Assembly: GCF_035666175.1 (NCBI RefSeq)
Contig: NZ_CP142016.1
Coordinates: 496,001 to 560,000 of the forward strand
Length of the DNA stretch: 64,000 bases
Source: Riemerella anatipestifer
Lineage (GTDB): Bacteria; Bacteroidota; Bacteroidia; Flavobacteriales; Weeksellaceae
Direction of reading: 5' to 3'
The position numbers were made by a program, and so were the translations under genes. Below, piece after piece: positions 38,142 through 46,665 of the stretch. A model generated the notes under the pieces. That model was not told where the DNA came from. It did not search any database and worked only from the letters and a program-made list of their open reading frames with translations. Within the stretch, counting starts at the first letter, position 1. Each line of letters begins with the position of its first letter.

Positions 38142-38155
38142 CGTTCTAGAAATGA

Positions 38156-38728
38156 TTATTGAATGTTAGGATTCCAATTTTCTGGTACTTTAGGCACGAT
38201 GTTTCGCTCCACGAAATAATCGCCGATTATTTTAAGTATTTCTTCGTAAGGTTTTGTCTGTACTTCTTCTAGACTTATCTTCCTACCCAAATAGATGGTT
38301 TTGGTTCTAAAATCTCCCGAAGCCATTACAATAGGTACTTTAGCCGCCAAAGCCATATGATAAAACCCTTTTCTCCATTTTTCTACATAGCTTCTAGTTC
38401 CCTCTGGAGTAATCACCAGCGAAAAATCTTCTTTTTCAAACTGTTTTGCGACAAAGTTTACCAAATTGTTCCTTTGGCTACGGTCTATCCCAATACCGCC
38501 TATTGCCTTTATCAAGCCCCCGTACCACGCTTTAGTATGGGCATCTTTAATAATTACCTTAAGAGGCTTCCCTAAAGACCAATACGCCAAGTTGCCCAGC
38601 ATATACTCCGAGTTGTGTGTATGTGGAGCCACCACAAGAATACAGCGGTCTAGATTATTAACATCTCCGTCTAAAACCACCTTCCAACCTATAATTTTAA
38701 GAATGATTTTCGCTAGTATTTTTTTCAT
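38156..38728 (-). CDS. PlsC-family lysophospholipid acyltransferase
   Basis: 190 residues. TPEGTRS is acyltransferase motif III. Motif I reads APHTHNSEY: the usual HX4D is HX4E here, a conservative change in the catalytic dyad. Family members acylate lysophospholipids or ornithine lipids at the inner membrane. The gene heads the plsC-menI-menF-crp series, with 14-base spacing to menI. Confidence 0.8.
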   Translation of the reverse strand: MKKILAKIILKIIGWKVVLDGDVNNLDRCILVVAPHTHNSEYMLGNLAYWSLGKPLKVIIKDAHTKAWYGGLIKAIGGIGIDRSQRNNLVNFVAKQFEKEDFSLVITPEGTRSYVEKWRKGFYHMALAAKVPIVMASGDFRTKTIYLGRKISLEEVQTKPYEEILKIIGDYFVERNIVPKVPENWNPNIQ

Positions 38729-38750
38729 AGTATTTTAATTTTAAACAAAA

Positions 38751-38779
38751 CAGATAGCCCAAAAACTTTAGGCTATCTG
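38751..38779 (-). terminator. Terminator behind the small peptide gene
   Basis: On the minus strand CAGATAGCC (38779-38771) pairs with GGCTATCTG (38759-38751), followed by TTTTGTTT. It ends the short transcript from the promoter at 38908-38937. The predicted start of the plsC promoter (38780-38787) falls inside the stem. Confidence 0.7.
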
Positions 38780-38787
38780 CAAAGGTA
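38780..38787 (-). promoter_or_regulatory. Possible -7 promoter box of plsC
   Basis: TACCTTTG on the minus strand, 52 bases upstream of the plsC ATG. It has no good -33 TTTG. Confidence 0.45.
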
Positions 38788-38809
38788 ATTATTTTATACT
38801 AAATCTATT

Positions 38810-38875
38810 TTAAAAGAATATCCCAAAAACGAAATCTATAAACTTAGTGATGAGTTCTAAGACCAATTGTATCAT
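38810..38875 (-). CDS. 21-residue hydrophobic peptide
   Basis: An ATG at 38875 opens 21 codons ending in TAA at 38810-38812. The peptide begins MIQLVLELI and ends FVFGIFF, with Glu7, Lys11 and Asp14 as its only charged residues, so it could form one amphipathic or membrane-embedded helix. It has a full -33/-7 promoter (38908-38937), a 25-base leader and its own terminator. That is a complete transcription unit between the PspC gene and plsC. I do not recognise it; small hydrophobic toxins and membrane-stress peptides look like this. Confidence 0.45.
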   Translation of the reverse strand: MIQLVLELITKFIDFVFGIFF

Positions 38876-38907
38876 AATATCTTGTTTTTAATGGTGATTA
38901 TTTTTAG

Positions 38908-38937
38908 CAAATATAAGTTTTTATTGTCAACTTCAAA
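38908..38937 (-). promoter_or_regulatory. Promoter of the small peptide gene
   Basis: On the minus strand TTTG (38937-38934), 18 bases, then TATATTTG (38915-38908): a perfect Bacteroidota promoter. The start should be near 38902. Confidence 0.7.
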
Positions 38938-38939
38938 AC

Positions 38940-40619
38940 TTATTTTCTGTTTTTTATACTGATGATAATGTCGCTAATATCATCACCATCTAGGTTAAGT
39001 CCTTCAATCACTTTTTCGGCTTCTTTCTCATCGTATTTCTTACCATTAACGGTGATAGAATCACTATCCGCAGTATTAAAGCTAATGTGGTTACCACCAG
39101 AACTGAAAGAGAATGAGGCTTGATTAAACACTTTGCTATTTGAACTGTGAGAATTATTGGATTGATTATCTCTATTCTCGTCATCTTCGCTAAGGTTAAC
39201 TTTTGAGTTTTCCATTTCCAAAACTTTCATCGTTCTAGGAACTACCAATTCGTAATCTATGCTGTAATTTCTCATTCTATCTTGGTACGGATAACTAAAG
39301 TAGTTAGGTATGAATATTTTATTACCTTCCACTTTTACTGGAATATTCGCTCTCAACGGTAAATTATACCCCGAAGCTCTTTTCTTAACCACAAGATAAG
39401 GTGTTTTTACAGTATCTTTTCTCACAATTTCAATGTACGGATATCCGTCTTCTTCAAAAACAGTTTTGTTATCCGAGTACACGCTATTCCAGTAAGATTT
39501 GAACTGTGGTGGTATGTTCACTTTGTTAGTCCCTACCCACAAGCTATCAGAAGTGGTATTGATGGCTATATTATCTGTTTCCTCATTAGAACCTCTAAAA
39601 TTGCTTTGATAATTCATTGCGGAAAACCCTGTAATTCCTAGTAATACTAACCAAACAAAACACAACGCTCCTATAATGTATCCCACATATTTCAGCTTAG
39701 TTTTAGGAGAAAATAACTTGATAGATAAAAAGATGAATATCAGTGCAGGTATAAGCATCGTAACAAAAGCTAAGGCAAGTCCCGCAAATTTTATATTAGT
39801 ATCATCTATATAAAACCCTACAAACCCTGGCAAAGTAAGTCCCGTGCCTGTAACACTAACTCCAAACACCATAAATGCTCCTGCTAAAAATACCAAGCCT
39901 AGCAGTCCTAGAAAACCGCCAATTACATACCTTAACGCATTTAGAATACTATTCCCCGCTTCGTTGATGACTGGTCTAGTATCCTGATACACCTCATTGA
40001 TGCGTTGGGTAGAATCGTTAGCAAATTTTACTATTTTGCTAGATTCATTTTTCAAATTATCAAAGTTAAGTGGCTCCCCTCTCATCTTCAGAAAATCTGC
40101 TGCCGTAGTTGCTTTGGGAAGAATAATCCAAAAAACCACATAGACTAATACCATAAGCATTGGAGACCCTGGCAATGGAATCAAAATTAGAAATAATGCC
40201 AACCAAATAAGCCTCATAGCAGTCATATCCATTCCGAAATAAGCCGCCATACCTGCACATACTCCTGCTATTTTTTTTCTTTCTGGGTCTCTGAACAATT
40301 GTCTTTCTGACACCTTAGTTCTTTGTTGGGTAGTCTTTTGGGTGTTATGATAATCTTCTTCTTGTTCTTCTATTTGTTCTGGTCTTCCTATTTGAGCAAT
40401 TACTTTCTCTACATCAGCATCATTTACCACTTCTCTCCTACCTAGACTCTCTTTAAATATTTCTACAATTCTGATTTCTATGTCATACATAATCTCATCA
40501 GCCTCCTCTGCATCTAGAGAATTTCTAAGAGCCTTTAAGTAATCACTTAGTTTGATATAAGCGTGTTCTTCTATCATAAAAGAAAAACCAGCCAGTCCTA
40601 TTGATAATGTTTTGTTCAT
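38940..40619 (-). CDS. PspC-domain multi-pass membrane protein
   Basis: 559 residues. The first 60 form a small helical domain, the PspC domain lies at about 103-168 (RQLFRDPERKKIAGVCAG, then a membrane segment), and several more membrane segments follow to about residue 330. The last 200 residues form a beta-rich extracytoplasmic part with a Ser/Asn-rich linker. PspC proteins sense envelope stress with PspA. It follows a PadR regulator by 18 bases, the usual pairing in Bacteroidota, so PadR probably controls it. Confidence 0.88.
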   Translation of the reverse strand: MNKTLSIGLAGFSFMIEEHAYIKLSDYLKALRNSLDAEEADEIMYDIEIRIVEIFKESLGRREVVNDADVEKVIAQIGRPEQIEEQEEDYHNTQKTTQQRTKVSERQLFRDPERKKIAGVCAGMAAYFGMDMTAMRLIWLALFLILIPLPGSPMLMVLVYVVFWIILPKATTAADFLKMRGEPLNFDNLKNESSKIVKFANDSTQRINEVYQDTRPVINEAGNSILNALRYVIGGFLGLLGLVFLAGAFMVFGVSVTGTGLTLPGFVGFYIDDTNIKFAGLALAFVTMLIPALIFIFLSIKLFSPKTKLKYVGYIIGALCFVWLVLLGITGFSAMNYQSNFRGSNEETDNIAINTTSDSLWVGTNKVNIPPQFKSYWNSVYSDNKTVFEEDGYPYIEIVRKDTVKTPYLVVKKRASGYNLPLRANIPVKVEGNKIFIPNYFSYPYQDRMRNYSIDYELVVPRTMKVLEMENSKVNLSEDDENRDNQSNNSHSSNSKVFNQASFSFSSGGNHISFNTADSDSITVNGKKYDEKEAEKVIEGLNLDGDDISDIIISIKNRK

Positions 40620-40637
40620 TTGTTTAGTGTTTAGAGG

Positions 40638-40967
40638 TTATTGTTTTTGAGTGATTTTGTTTACCGCTTGTGTGAGTTCTTGCCAAGTAGTTCTTAACTC
40701 TTCTAAGAAAACTTTGCCTTTATCCGTAATTTGATAATACTTTCTAGGAGGTCCTCCTGTAGATTCTTCCCATCGGTAAGAGAGAAACTCTCCGTTTTTA
40801 AGTCGGGTAAGTAGTGGGTAGAGCGTACCTTCCACCACATCAAAGTCTCCGTCTTTTAGCACTCCCATTAAATCGGAAACATACATTTCCTTTTTACTAA
40901 GAAGGTCTAAAATACAGAACTCTAGAATACCCTTTTTCATTTGAGCTTTAGCATTTTCTATATTCAT
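40638..40967 (-). CDS. PadR-family transcriptional regulator
   Basis: 109 residues, a single winged helix with short dimer helix (PadR subfamily s2). EGTLYPLLTRLKNGEFL is the recognition-helix region. It very likely represses its own operon with the PspC gene. The effector is unknown. Confidence 0.92.
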   Translation of the reverse strand: MNIENAKAQMKKGILEFCILDLLSKKEMYVSDLMGVLKDGDFDVVEGTLYPLLTRLKNGEFLSYRWEESTGGPPRKYYQITDKGKVFLEELRTTWQELTQAVNKITQKQ

Positions 40968-41080
40968 AGGTTTAGTTTTTTATTCTATTAAACTATTTCA
41001 ACAGTACAAAGATATAAAATAAATTTACTATTATGCAATACAAAGTAGTGTTTTTTATTAATTTTTTTCTAACCCACAAA

Positions 41081-41106
41081 AAAACTCCAGCTAAAAGCCA
41101 GAGTTT
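41081..41106 (-). terminator. sdaA terminator
   Basis: On the minus strand AAACTC pairs with GAGTTT (41106-41082) with a partly paired interior, and a run of seven T follows. Confidence 0.65.
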
Positions 41107-41133
41107 CAATCTAATTTCAAAAGGTATTTTTTA

Positions 41134-42555
41134 TTAGCATTCCGCTACATTTACCGCGATAGCAAGACCTCCTTCCGATGTTTCTTTATATTTAGCATTC
41201 ATATCTTGAGCTGTTTCCCACATAGATTTTATAACATCGTCTAGGCTTACCTTTGCCGCTTTAGGGTCGCTCTCTAAAGCAAGATTTGCTGCTGTAATCG
41301 CCTTCATCGCTCCCATAGAGTTTCTTTCAATACACGGAATTTGAACCAAACCTTTAATAGGGTCGCAAGTTAAGCCTAAGTGATGCTCCATAGCAATCTC
41401 CGCAGCCATCAATACTTGCTCTGGCGTCCCACCTGATATTTCCGCAAGACCTGCTGCTGCCATCGCAGACGATACGCCTATCTCTGCCTGACAACCACCT
41501 GCCGCTGCCGAAATGGTTGCGTTTTTCTTAAACAAAGTACCTACCTCGCCTGCCACCAACAAGAAACGAATCACATCTTCCTCCGAATTGAACTCCGTAA
41601 AAGTTTGTGCATACATAAGCACCGCAGGAATAACGCCACTCGCTCCATTAGTAGGTGCCGTGATAATTCTTCCAAAGCTGGCATTTTCTTCATTTACCGC
41701 CAAAGCAAAGCAAGACACCCATTTATTGATGGTATTAAAACTCCTCTCAGAATTTACCACGAGATTAAACCATTCATCTATATTATGATATTGAGCGTTT
41801 TCGCCTAAAAGTTTCTGGTTGAGCTTAGCTGCTCTTCGGGAAACATTAAGTCCACCTGGAAGAACACCCTCCTTATTAACGCCTTTATAAACACATTCTT
41901 TAATCTGTTGCCATATATACAAGGCTTCTGCTACTGTTTCTTCTTGAGTACGCCACGCCTCTTCATTGATTTTAACTAAATCCGAAATTCTTTTTAGGTT
42001 CAGTTTTTCACAATAATGGATAATGTCTTTCGCTTTATGACAAGGATACAAAGTTCTGATACAGCTTTGCTCCAAAGTATTTTCCTCTTTGGTCGCCACG
42101 AAACCACCACCTACAGAGTAATAATCTTGGATTATTTCTTCCCCATCATTAAAAACAGCCTTAAAAATCATTCCGTTAGGATGAAAGTCCAAATTTTCTT
42201 TCATATTAAGAACGAGATGTTTACCATATACAAAAGGTAATTCTTTCTCTCCCCCTAAGTTTAATTTTTGAGAAGTCTTAATAGCATCTATTTTCTCGTC
42301 TATTTTGGTAGTATCTATAGTTTTAAAATTCTCTCCGCAAAGTCCTAGCATTCCAGCGATATCAGTTCCGTGTCCTACCCCTGTTTTAGCTAAAGAACCG
42401 AAAAATTCCACAAAAACCTCATCTACCTCTTGTATGGAACGATGTCTTCTTATCAAATCTAAGAATAATTCTGCAGCGTTCCATGGTCCCATCGTGTGGG
42501 AGCTAGAAGGTCCTATCCCTACTTTAATGATTTCAAAAACACTTATTGATTGCAT
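41134..42555 (-). CDS. sdaA: L-serine ammonia-lyase, iron-sulfur type
   Basis: 473 residues from the ATG at 42555 (two residues shorter than an ATG at 42561). SSSHTMGPW is the substrate/regulatory motif of the beta domain; the alpha domain has GGCQAEIG and CDPIKGLVQIPC, supplying cysteines for the 4Fe-4S cluster. It converts serine to pyruvate and ammonia. A single-chain form carrying both domains is usual here. Confidence 0.94.
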   Translation of the reverse strand: MQSISVFEIIKVGIGPSSSHTMGPWNAAELFLDLIRRHRSIQEVDEVFVEFFGSLAKTGVGHGTDIAGMLGLCGENFKTIDTTKIDEKIDAIKTSQKLNLGGEKELPFVYGKHLVLNMKENLDFHPNGMIFKAVFNDGEEIIQDYYSVGGGFVATKEENTLEQSCIRTLYPCHKAKDIIHYCEKLNLKRISDLVKINEEAWRTQEETVAEALYIWQQIKECVYKGVNKEGVLPGGLNVSRRAAKLNQKLLGENAQYHNIDEWFNLVVNSERSFNTINKWVSCFALAVNEENASFGRIITAPTNGASGVIPAVLMYAQTFTEFNSEEDVIRFLLVAGEVGTLFKKNATISAAAGGCQAEIGVSSAMAAAGLAEISGGTPEQVLMAAEIAMEHHLGLTCDPIKGLVQIPCIERNSMGAMKAITAANLALESDPKAAKVSLDDVIKSMWETAQDMNAKYKETSEGGLAIAVNVAEC

Positions 42556-42602
42556 CGGCATTATAAATTTTAGTGCAACAAATATAAAGTATTAAGGTAG
42601 GC

Positions 42603-43244
42603 TTAAAAAATTTTTCTTAAAATTTCCGATACTTCCTTCGCTTTGGTAGCAGGAAAAAGGTGCGTTGCATTCTTTATAATATAGTCTGGTTGAGAATTTT
42701 GTATTGGGAACGCGATATCTTTATCTCCCATAATTTGGACAATATTTTCTGTTTTTTCAAACTCCCAGTTTACAATCTTGTCCAAACTCCATTTGAGATA
42801 ATATGGGTCTCTCACTCTAAAATATTTATCTACCCTTGGGCTATCGGCTTCTATAAATTTTCTTATAAAACTATACACAAAAACTGATTTTTCTGAGAAA
42901 AAAGAAATAGGCAAAAGTTTTATAAGCCTCATTTTTTTGAAAAAATAACCCAATTTTGGCATCTCGGAGTCCGATTTTATAGAGGCTAACAACACCACCT
43001 TTTCTGCAGGTTTTATTTTTTTGTTGATTTCTTGCACTACAAAACCTCCAAACGAATATCCTAGGAGTGCAAATGGTTCAGAAAAATCAATCTTTTCTGC
43101 CATTCTGCAGACATAATGCTCAAAACTCTCATTATTTTCAGGAATAAGCCACGGAATGAAGATAGGCTCCACAGTATCTGGAAATTTGATATTTTCTAAA
43201 ATCTTAAAATCGGCTCCCAACCCACTGATAATATATAATTTCAT
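42603..43244 (-). CDS. Alpha/beta-hydrolase
   Basis: 213 residues. LLGYSFGGFVVQE is the nucleophile elbow (GxSxG) and THLFPATKAKE ends with the likely catalytic His. No signal peptide, so cytosolic. The substrate is unknown. It lies between sdaA and the divergent receptor locus. Confidence 0.75.
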   Translation of the reverse strand: MKLYIISGLGADFKILENIKFPDTVEPIFIPWLIPENNESFEHYVCRMAEKIDFSEPFALLGYSFGGFVVQEINKKIKPAEKVVLLASIKSDSEMPKLGYFFKKMRLIKLLPISFFSEKSVFVYSFIRKFIEADSPRVDKYFRVRDPYYLKWSLDKIVNWEFEKTENIVQIMGDKDIAFPIQNSQPDYIIKNATHLFPATKAKEVSEILRKIF

Positions 43245-43372
43245 TTTGTTCTTTTAAGTAGTATATCTCCCAGCTTCAGCAAAATTTATGCTAAACCATC
43301 TTAGCTTCAAAAAATGCCTTCATACAACATTACTAATCTTAAAAACCAACACTTTAGCTCTACTAATATAAA

Positions 43373-43387
43373 ATTTATGACATAAAT
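43373..43387. promoter_or_regulatory. 7-1-7 palindrome upstream of the receptor promoter
   Basis: ATTTATGACATAAAT is a perfect inverted repeat with a one-base centre, 12 bases upstream of the -33 box. Its 7-1-7 form resembles Fur sites, and the genes it precedes are iron-type transporters. Which regulator binds is inference. Confidence 0.4.
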
Positions 43388-43398
43388 CATAGATTTTA

Positions 43399-43430
43399 TT
43401 TGTACTAATTCTAAATTAAATTTACTTTTG
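43399..43430 (+). promoter_or_regulatory. Receptor-locus promoter
   Basis: TTTG (43399-43402), 20 bases, then TACTTTTG (43423-43430). The upstream in-frame start at 43428 overlaps the box, so translation must begin at the ATG at 43449. Confidence 0.65.
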
Positions 43431-44349
43431 CGAAGAATTTATTCAGCTATGAAGAAATTAGCATTATATCTAGTACTCATTCCCTTTTTAGGAATCTCTC
43501 AAAACCACAAAATACATTTGAGAGATAGTACCCGACATAGAGATATTAAAGAAGTTAGATTTACCAAACTAAAATCTGTAAAATCCGAAATAGAAAAGAA
43601 AGGGTTTGCTGTAAACGTGATAGAAACCAAAGAAATAGCGCTAAGAAATGTACAAACTGTAGAACTACTGGATAAAAGTGTAGGAGTAAGGGTAAGGCAA
43701 AACGGTGGATTGGGCTCTGATATCAACCTAAATATTAACGGAATGTCTGGTAACGCCATTAAAATAATGATTAACGGAGTACCTGCATCTACCTACGGAG
43801 CATCTTTTGACCTCAATAGTATCCCTACTGCAATGATAGAAAGAGTGGAGGTTTATAAGGGTGTTGTGCCAGGAAGTATCGCTGATGATGCCTTGGGTGG
43901 TGTCATCAATATCATATTGAAAAACGACATTAAAAATCAGTTCAATGCTTCTGTATCTTATGGGTCATTCAATACCATACAAACTCAGATGAATGGTACT
44001 TATAGAGCCTCTAAATCTGGCTTCACTACAAAATTCAATGGATTCTACAACTATTCTGACAACGATTATAAAGTATGGGGAGATTTTATAAAAATTACAC
44101 TCCCTAACGGAAGAATGGAGCCTGTTGTAGCTAGAAGATTTAATGATGCTTTTTCTGCTGGAGGAATATTGACTTCTATAGGATTTTCTAATGTAAAATG
44201 GGCTGATGAACTTATGCTTAGTTATAATAAAACTAACTCTTACAAAGAGATACAACACGGTGTTTATATGACGGTGCCTTATAAAGGTAGGTCTGTGACT
44301 TCAGATGCTGATGTATTTACTTTGGATTATCGTAAAAAGAATTTCTTAT

Positions 44350-45329
44350 ACTCGTTGTGCATTTTAAATAATACTGATTTTTAGATGATTTAATTTTCTT
44401 TGGAAGATAAATTTATTGATATATTGAATAACCGTTGCGGCGGTTATTTTACTGATTATCCTTGTTTTAAAGCCTTCAAAAGTTTTAGCATTGTTTCTTT
44501 TAATCATAAATTGGTCGCAAAGTTGAGAGAAAAATGTCTCAATTCGTTTTCGCTTTTTCTTGTACAATGAAAATTGAGGAATATAATCTTTCTGATTACT
44601 TCTCATTGGTGTATCTAATTTAATATTAGCATAGTTAAATAAATCTATTTGAACTTTTGCTGATAAATAGCCTCTATCTCCAATTAAAGTACAGTTTCGC
44701 ATTTGCTCACCAATATCTTTTAAATAGTGGATGTCGTGAACGGATGCAGGGCTTATATCAAAATTCTTAATCACACCATTTAAAGAACATACTGCGTGTA
44801 GTTTATAGCCATAGAAATATAATTTCTGTGAAGCACAATAACCATATGTTGGTGAAGAATAGGATTGCTCTTTACAAATTTTTGAACGAGTAGAACGAGC
44901 GTTTTCACAAACTTTCATTGGCATGCTATCAACGATAAAAATATCTTCAAACTCATTGAACTCCATCGAAATACGCTGTCTAATTTGCTCTGTTTGTAGG
45001 GATAGTCTTCGTTTTCGCTTATTGTAAACACTTCTTTCAATTTTGTTTATCAGAGAGTTTGGCAATTTTCTAAATAACTGTAATTCGCTATCAATACTCA
45101 AGTATTCAGCAGTAATATTAAGACTTATGACTTCTAAATCGCTCATTTTAGGTGTTCTTCTCTGATAACTAATCAGTTGATTTTCTGAAAAAAGTCCTAA
45201 AACTTCCAAAATTCTTTCATATATTTGCTCTAAGTTGTTCATTTATACCGTTTTATAGCAAAAACAATATACTGATTTTCAGTCTAATAAACAACTCTTG
45301 TTTTTTTCATTTCATAATGCACAACGGGT
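44350..45329 (-). mobile_element. IS982-family insertion sequence (980 bp), intact
   Basis: Terminal inverted repeats begin ACTCGTTGTGCATT at 44350 and, read on the other strand, ACCCGTTGTGCATT at 45329. TTTCTTAT occurs immediately outside both ends (44342-44349 and 45330-45337), an 8-bp target duplication. Length, ends and one transposase gene all fit IS982; relatives are known from Riemerella anatipestifer (ISRa1). The exact duplication and complete transposase point to a recent insertion. Confidence 0.93.
44364..45242 (-). CDS. IS982-family transposase
   Basis: 292 residues, full length. The DDE catalytic region shows FIVDSMPMKVCEN (first Asp), CTLIGDRGYLS (second Asp) and KRKRIETFFSQ (Glu). 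The N-terminus (MNNLEQIYERILEVLGLF) is typical for the family. It is transcribed against the receptor gene. Confidence 0.95.
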   Translation of the reverse strand: MNNLEQIYERILEVLGLFSENQLISYQRRTPKMSDLEVISLNITAEYLSIDSELQLFRKLPNSLINKIERSVYNKRKRRLSLQTEQIRQRISMEFNEFEDIFIVDSMPMKVCENARSTRSKICKEQSYSSPTYGYCASQKLYFYGYKLHAVCSLNGVIKNFDISPASVHDIHYLKDIGEQMRNCTLIGDRGYLSAKVQIDLFNYANIKLDTPMRSNQKDYIPQFSLYKKKRKRIETFFSQLCDQFMIKRNNAKTFEGFKTRIISKITAATVIQYINKFIFQRKLNHLKISII

Positions 45330-46665
45330 TTTCTTATTAAAAGAGCTTGATGTTAATATACAAGGTATATACAGCCACAGAGAGCGGCTAACTAACGACA
45401 CCGTAAGACATAGATACAATTGGCTAGGAGAAGTTCTGTTAGATAGAAACCAAGGTCAACCTATACTTTCTACCACAGGAGCACAGCAAGGCAAAAGGAC
45501 GATGCTCAACATCACTAGTGCCATCTATTCTTCCAGAGCTAATGTTAGTTATAGTATCAATCGCCATCACCGTTTTGTATTTAGCCATCTATTCCAGTCT
45601 ATAAAAAGAGAGGAAGATGATGAAATACTAACTCCCCTAGAGCGAGAGTTTACTCCTAAAAGAAACTTAGTAAAAAATATCAGCTCGTTATCGTATGAAA
45701 CCAACGCTTTCAGAAATAAATTAAAAACTAATATTTACGGAAAACTTTTCCAACAAGATATAGAACGAATAGACAACAGAGCTAATATAGCTAACAACCA
45801 AATCATTAGATATACCGAAATCAATAATAGTACCGTTAGAGAACATAGCTTTGGAGGTACCCTCTCTTATCTTATAAAGCCTGCCATCGTTGTTTTAGCC
45901 TCCGCAGAAAAGGCGGTAAGACTGCCTAACGAAAACGAAGTATTTGGTGAAGCTGGAGAAAATATTATCCCTAATTTTAACATTAGACCCGAAAAGAGCC
46001 ATAACTATAACATTGGTTTCAAAATAGGTCCTTATCAACTCAATCATCATAGTCTATCGTTATCTTCTAACTTTTTCATAAGAGATACCAGAGACAAAAT
46101 CGTAAGACGAATGGCCACCAATATTACAGATGCTATACAGGTAGAGCCTTTTGAAAACTTAGGCAAAACAATTTCTAAAGGTGTAGATATAGAGCTTAAC
46201 TATTTTTATAAAAAACACCTCAATATCGGTGGTAATTTCTCCAGATTTGATGCAAGATACAATAATAAATATGATAACAATGGTAATATACTAGCCCTCT
46301 ATGGAAAACAACTTCCTAGAGAACCATATATGACGGCTAATGCCTTTATTAACTATAGTCTAAATGATTTTCTCCAAAAAAAATCACAACTTAAAATGCA
46401 CTATAATTTCCAATTCGTGGATAGCTTTTATAATATTTGGGTTATTAGTAAAAATATCGTAGGCTACGAAAATTTTAAAACCCCAAGACAATACTTACAC
46501 GACATTGGTATGAGCTATTTCTTTCCAAATAAACAATGGGTAGTTAGCCTAGATGTAAGAAATTTATTCAACAGACAAGCGTTTGACAATTTTGCAGTAC
46601 AAAAGCCTGGAAGAGCATTTTTTATGAAAATCAATTATCAATTTAATAATCTATAATTTAAAAAA

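Larger units (their letters stand above)
43449..46656 (+). pseudogene. TonB-dependent outer-membrane receptor, split by IS982-family element
   Basis: The two parts are 43449-44349 and 45338-46656. Removing the element and one 8-bp repeat (44350-45337) restores one frame of 740 codons, with NFLLKELDVNI across the junction. The N-terminal part has a signal peptide (MKKLALYLVLIPFLGISQ) and a plug domain (DINLNINGMSG, VEVYKGVVPGSIADDALGG); the C-terminal part supplies most of the beta-barrel. It looks like a siderophore-type receptor, the XusA position of a Xus-like locus. As it stands, the first part ends 12 codons into the element, so no barrel is made; precise excision would restore it. Confidence 0.9.

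Noticed and set aside
45298..46656. Apparent separate gene for the C-terminal half of the receptor
   Set aside because: Its TTG start and first codons lie inside the right end of the IS; the frame continues the upstream receptor half exactly.
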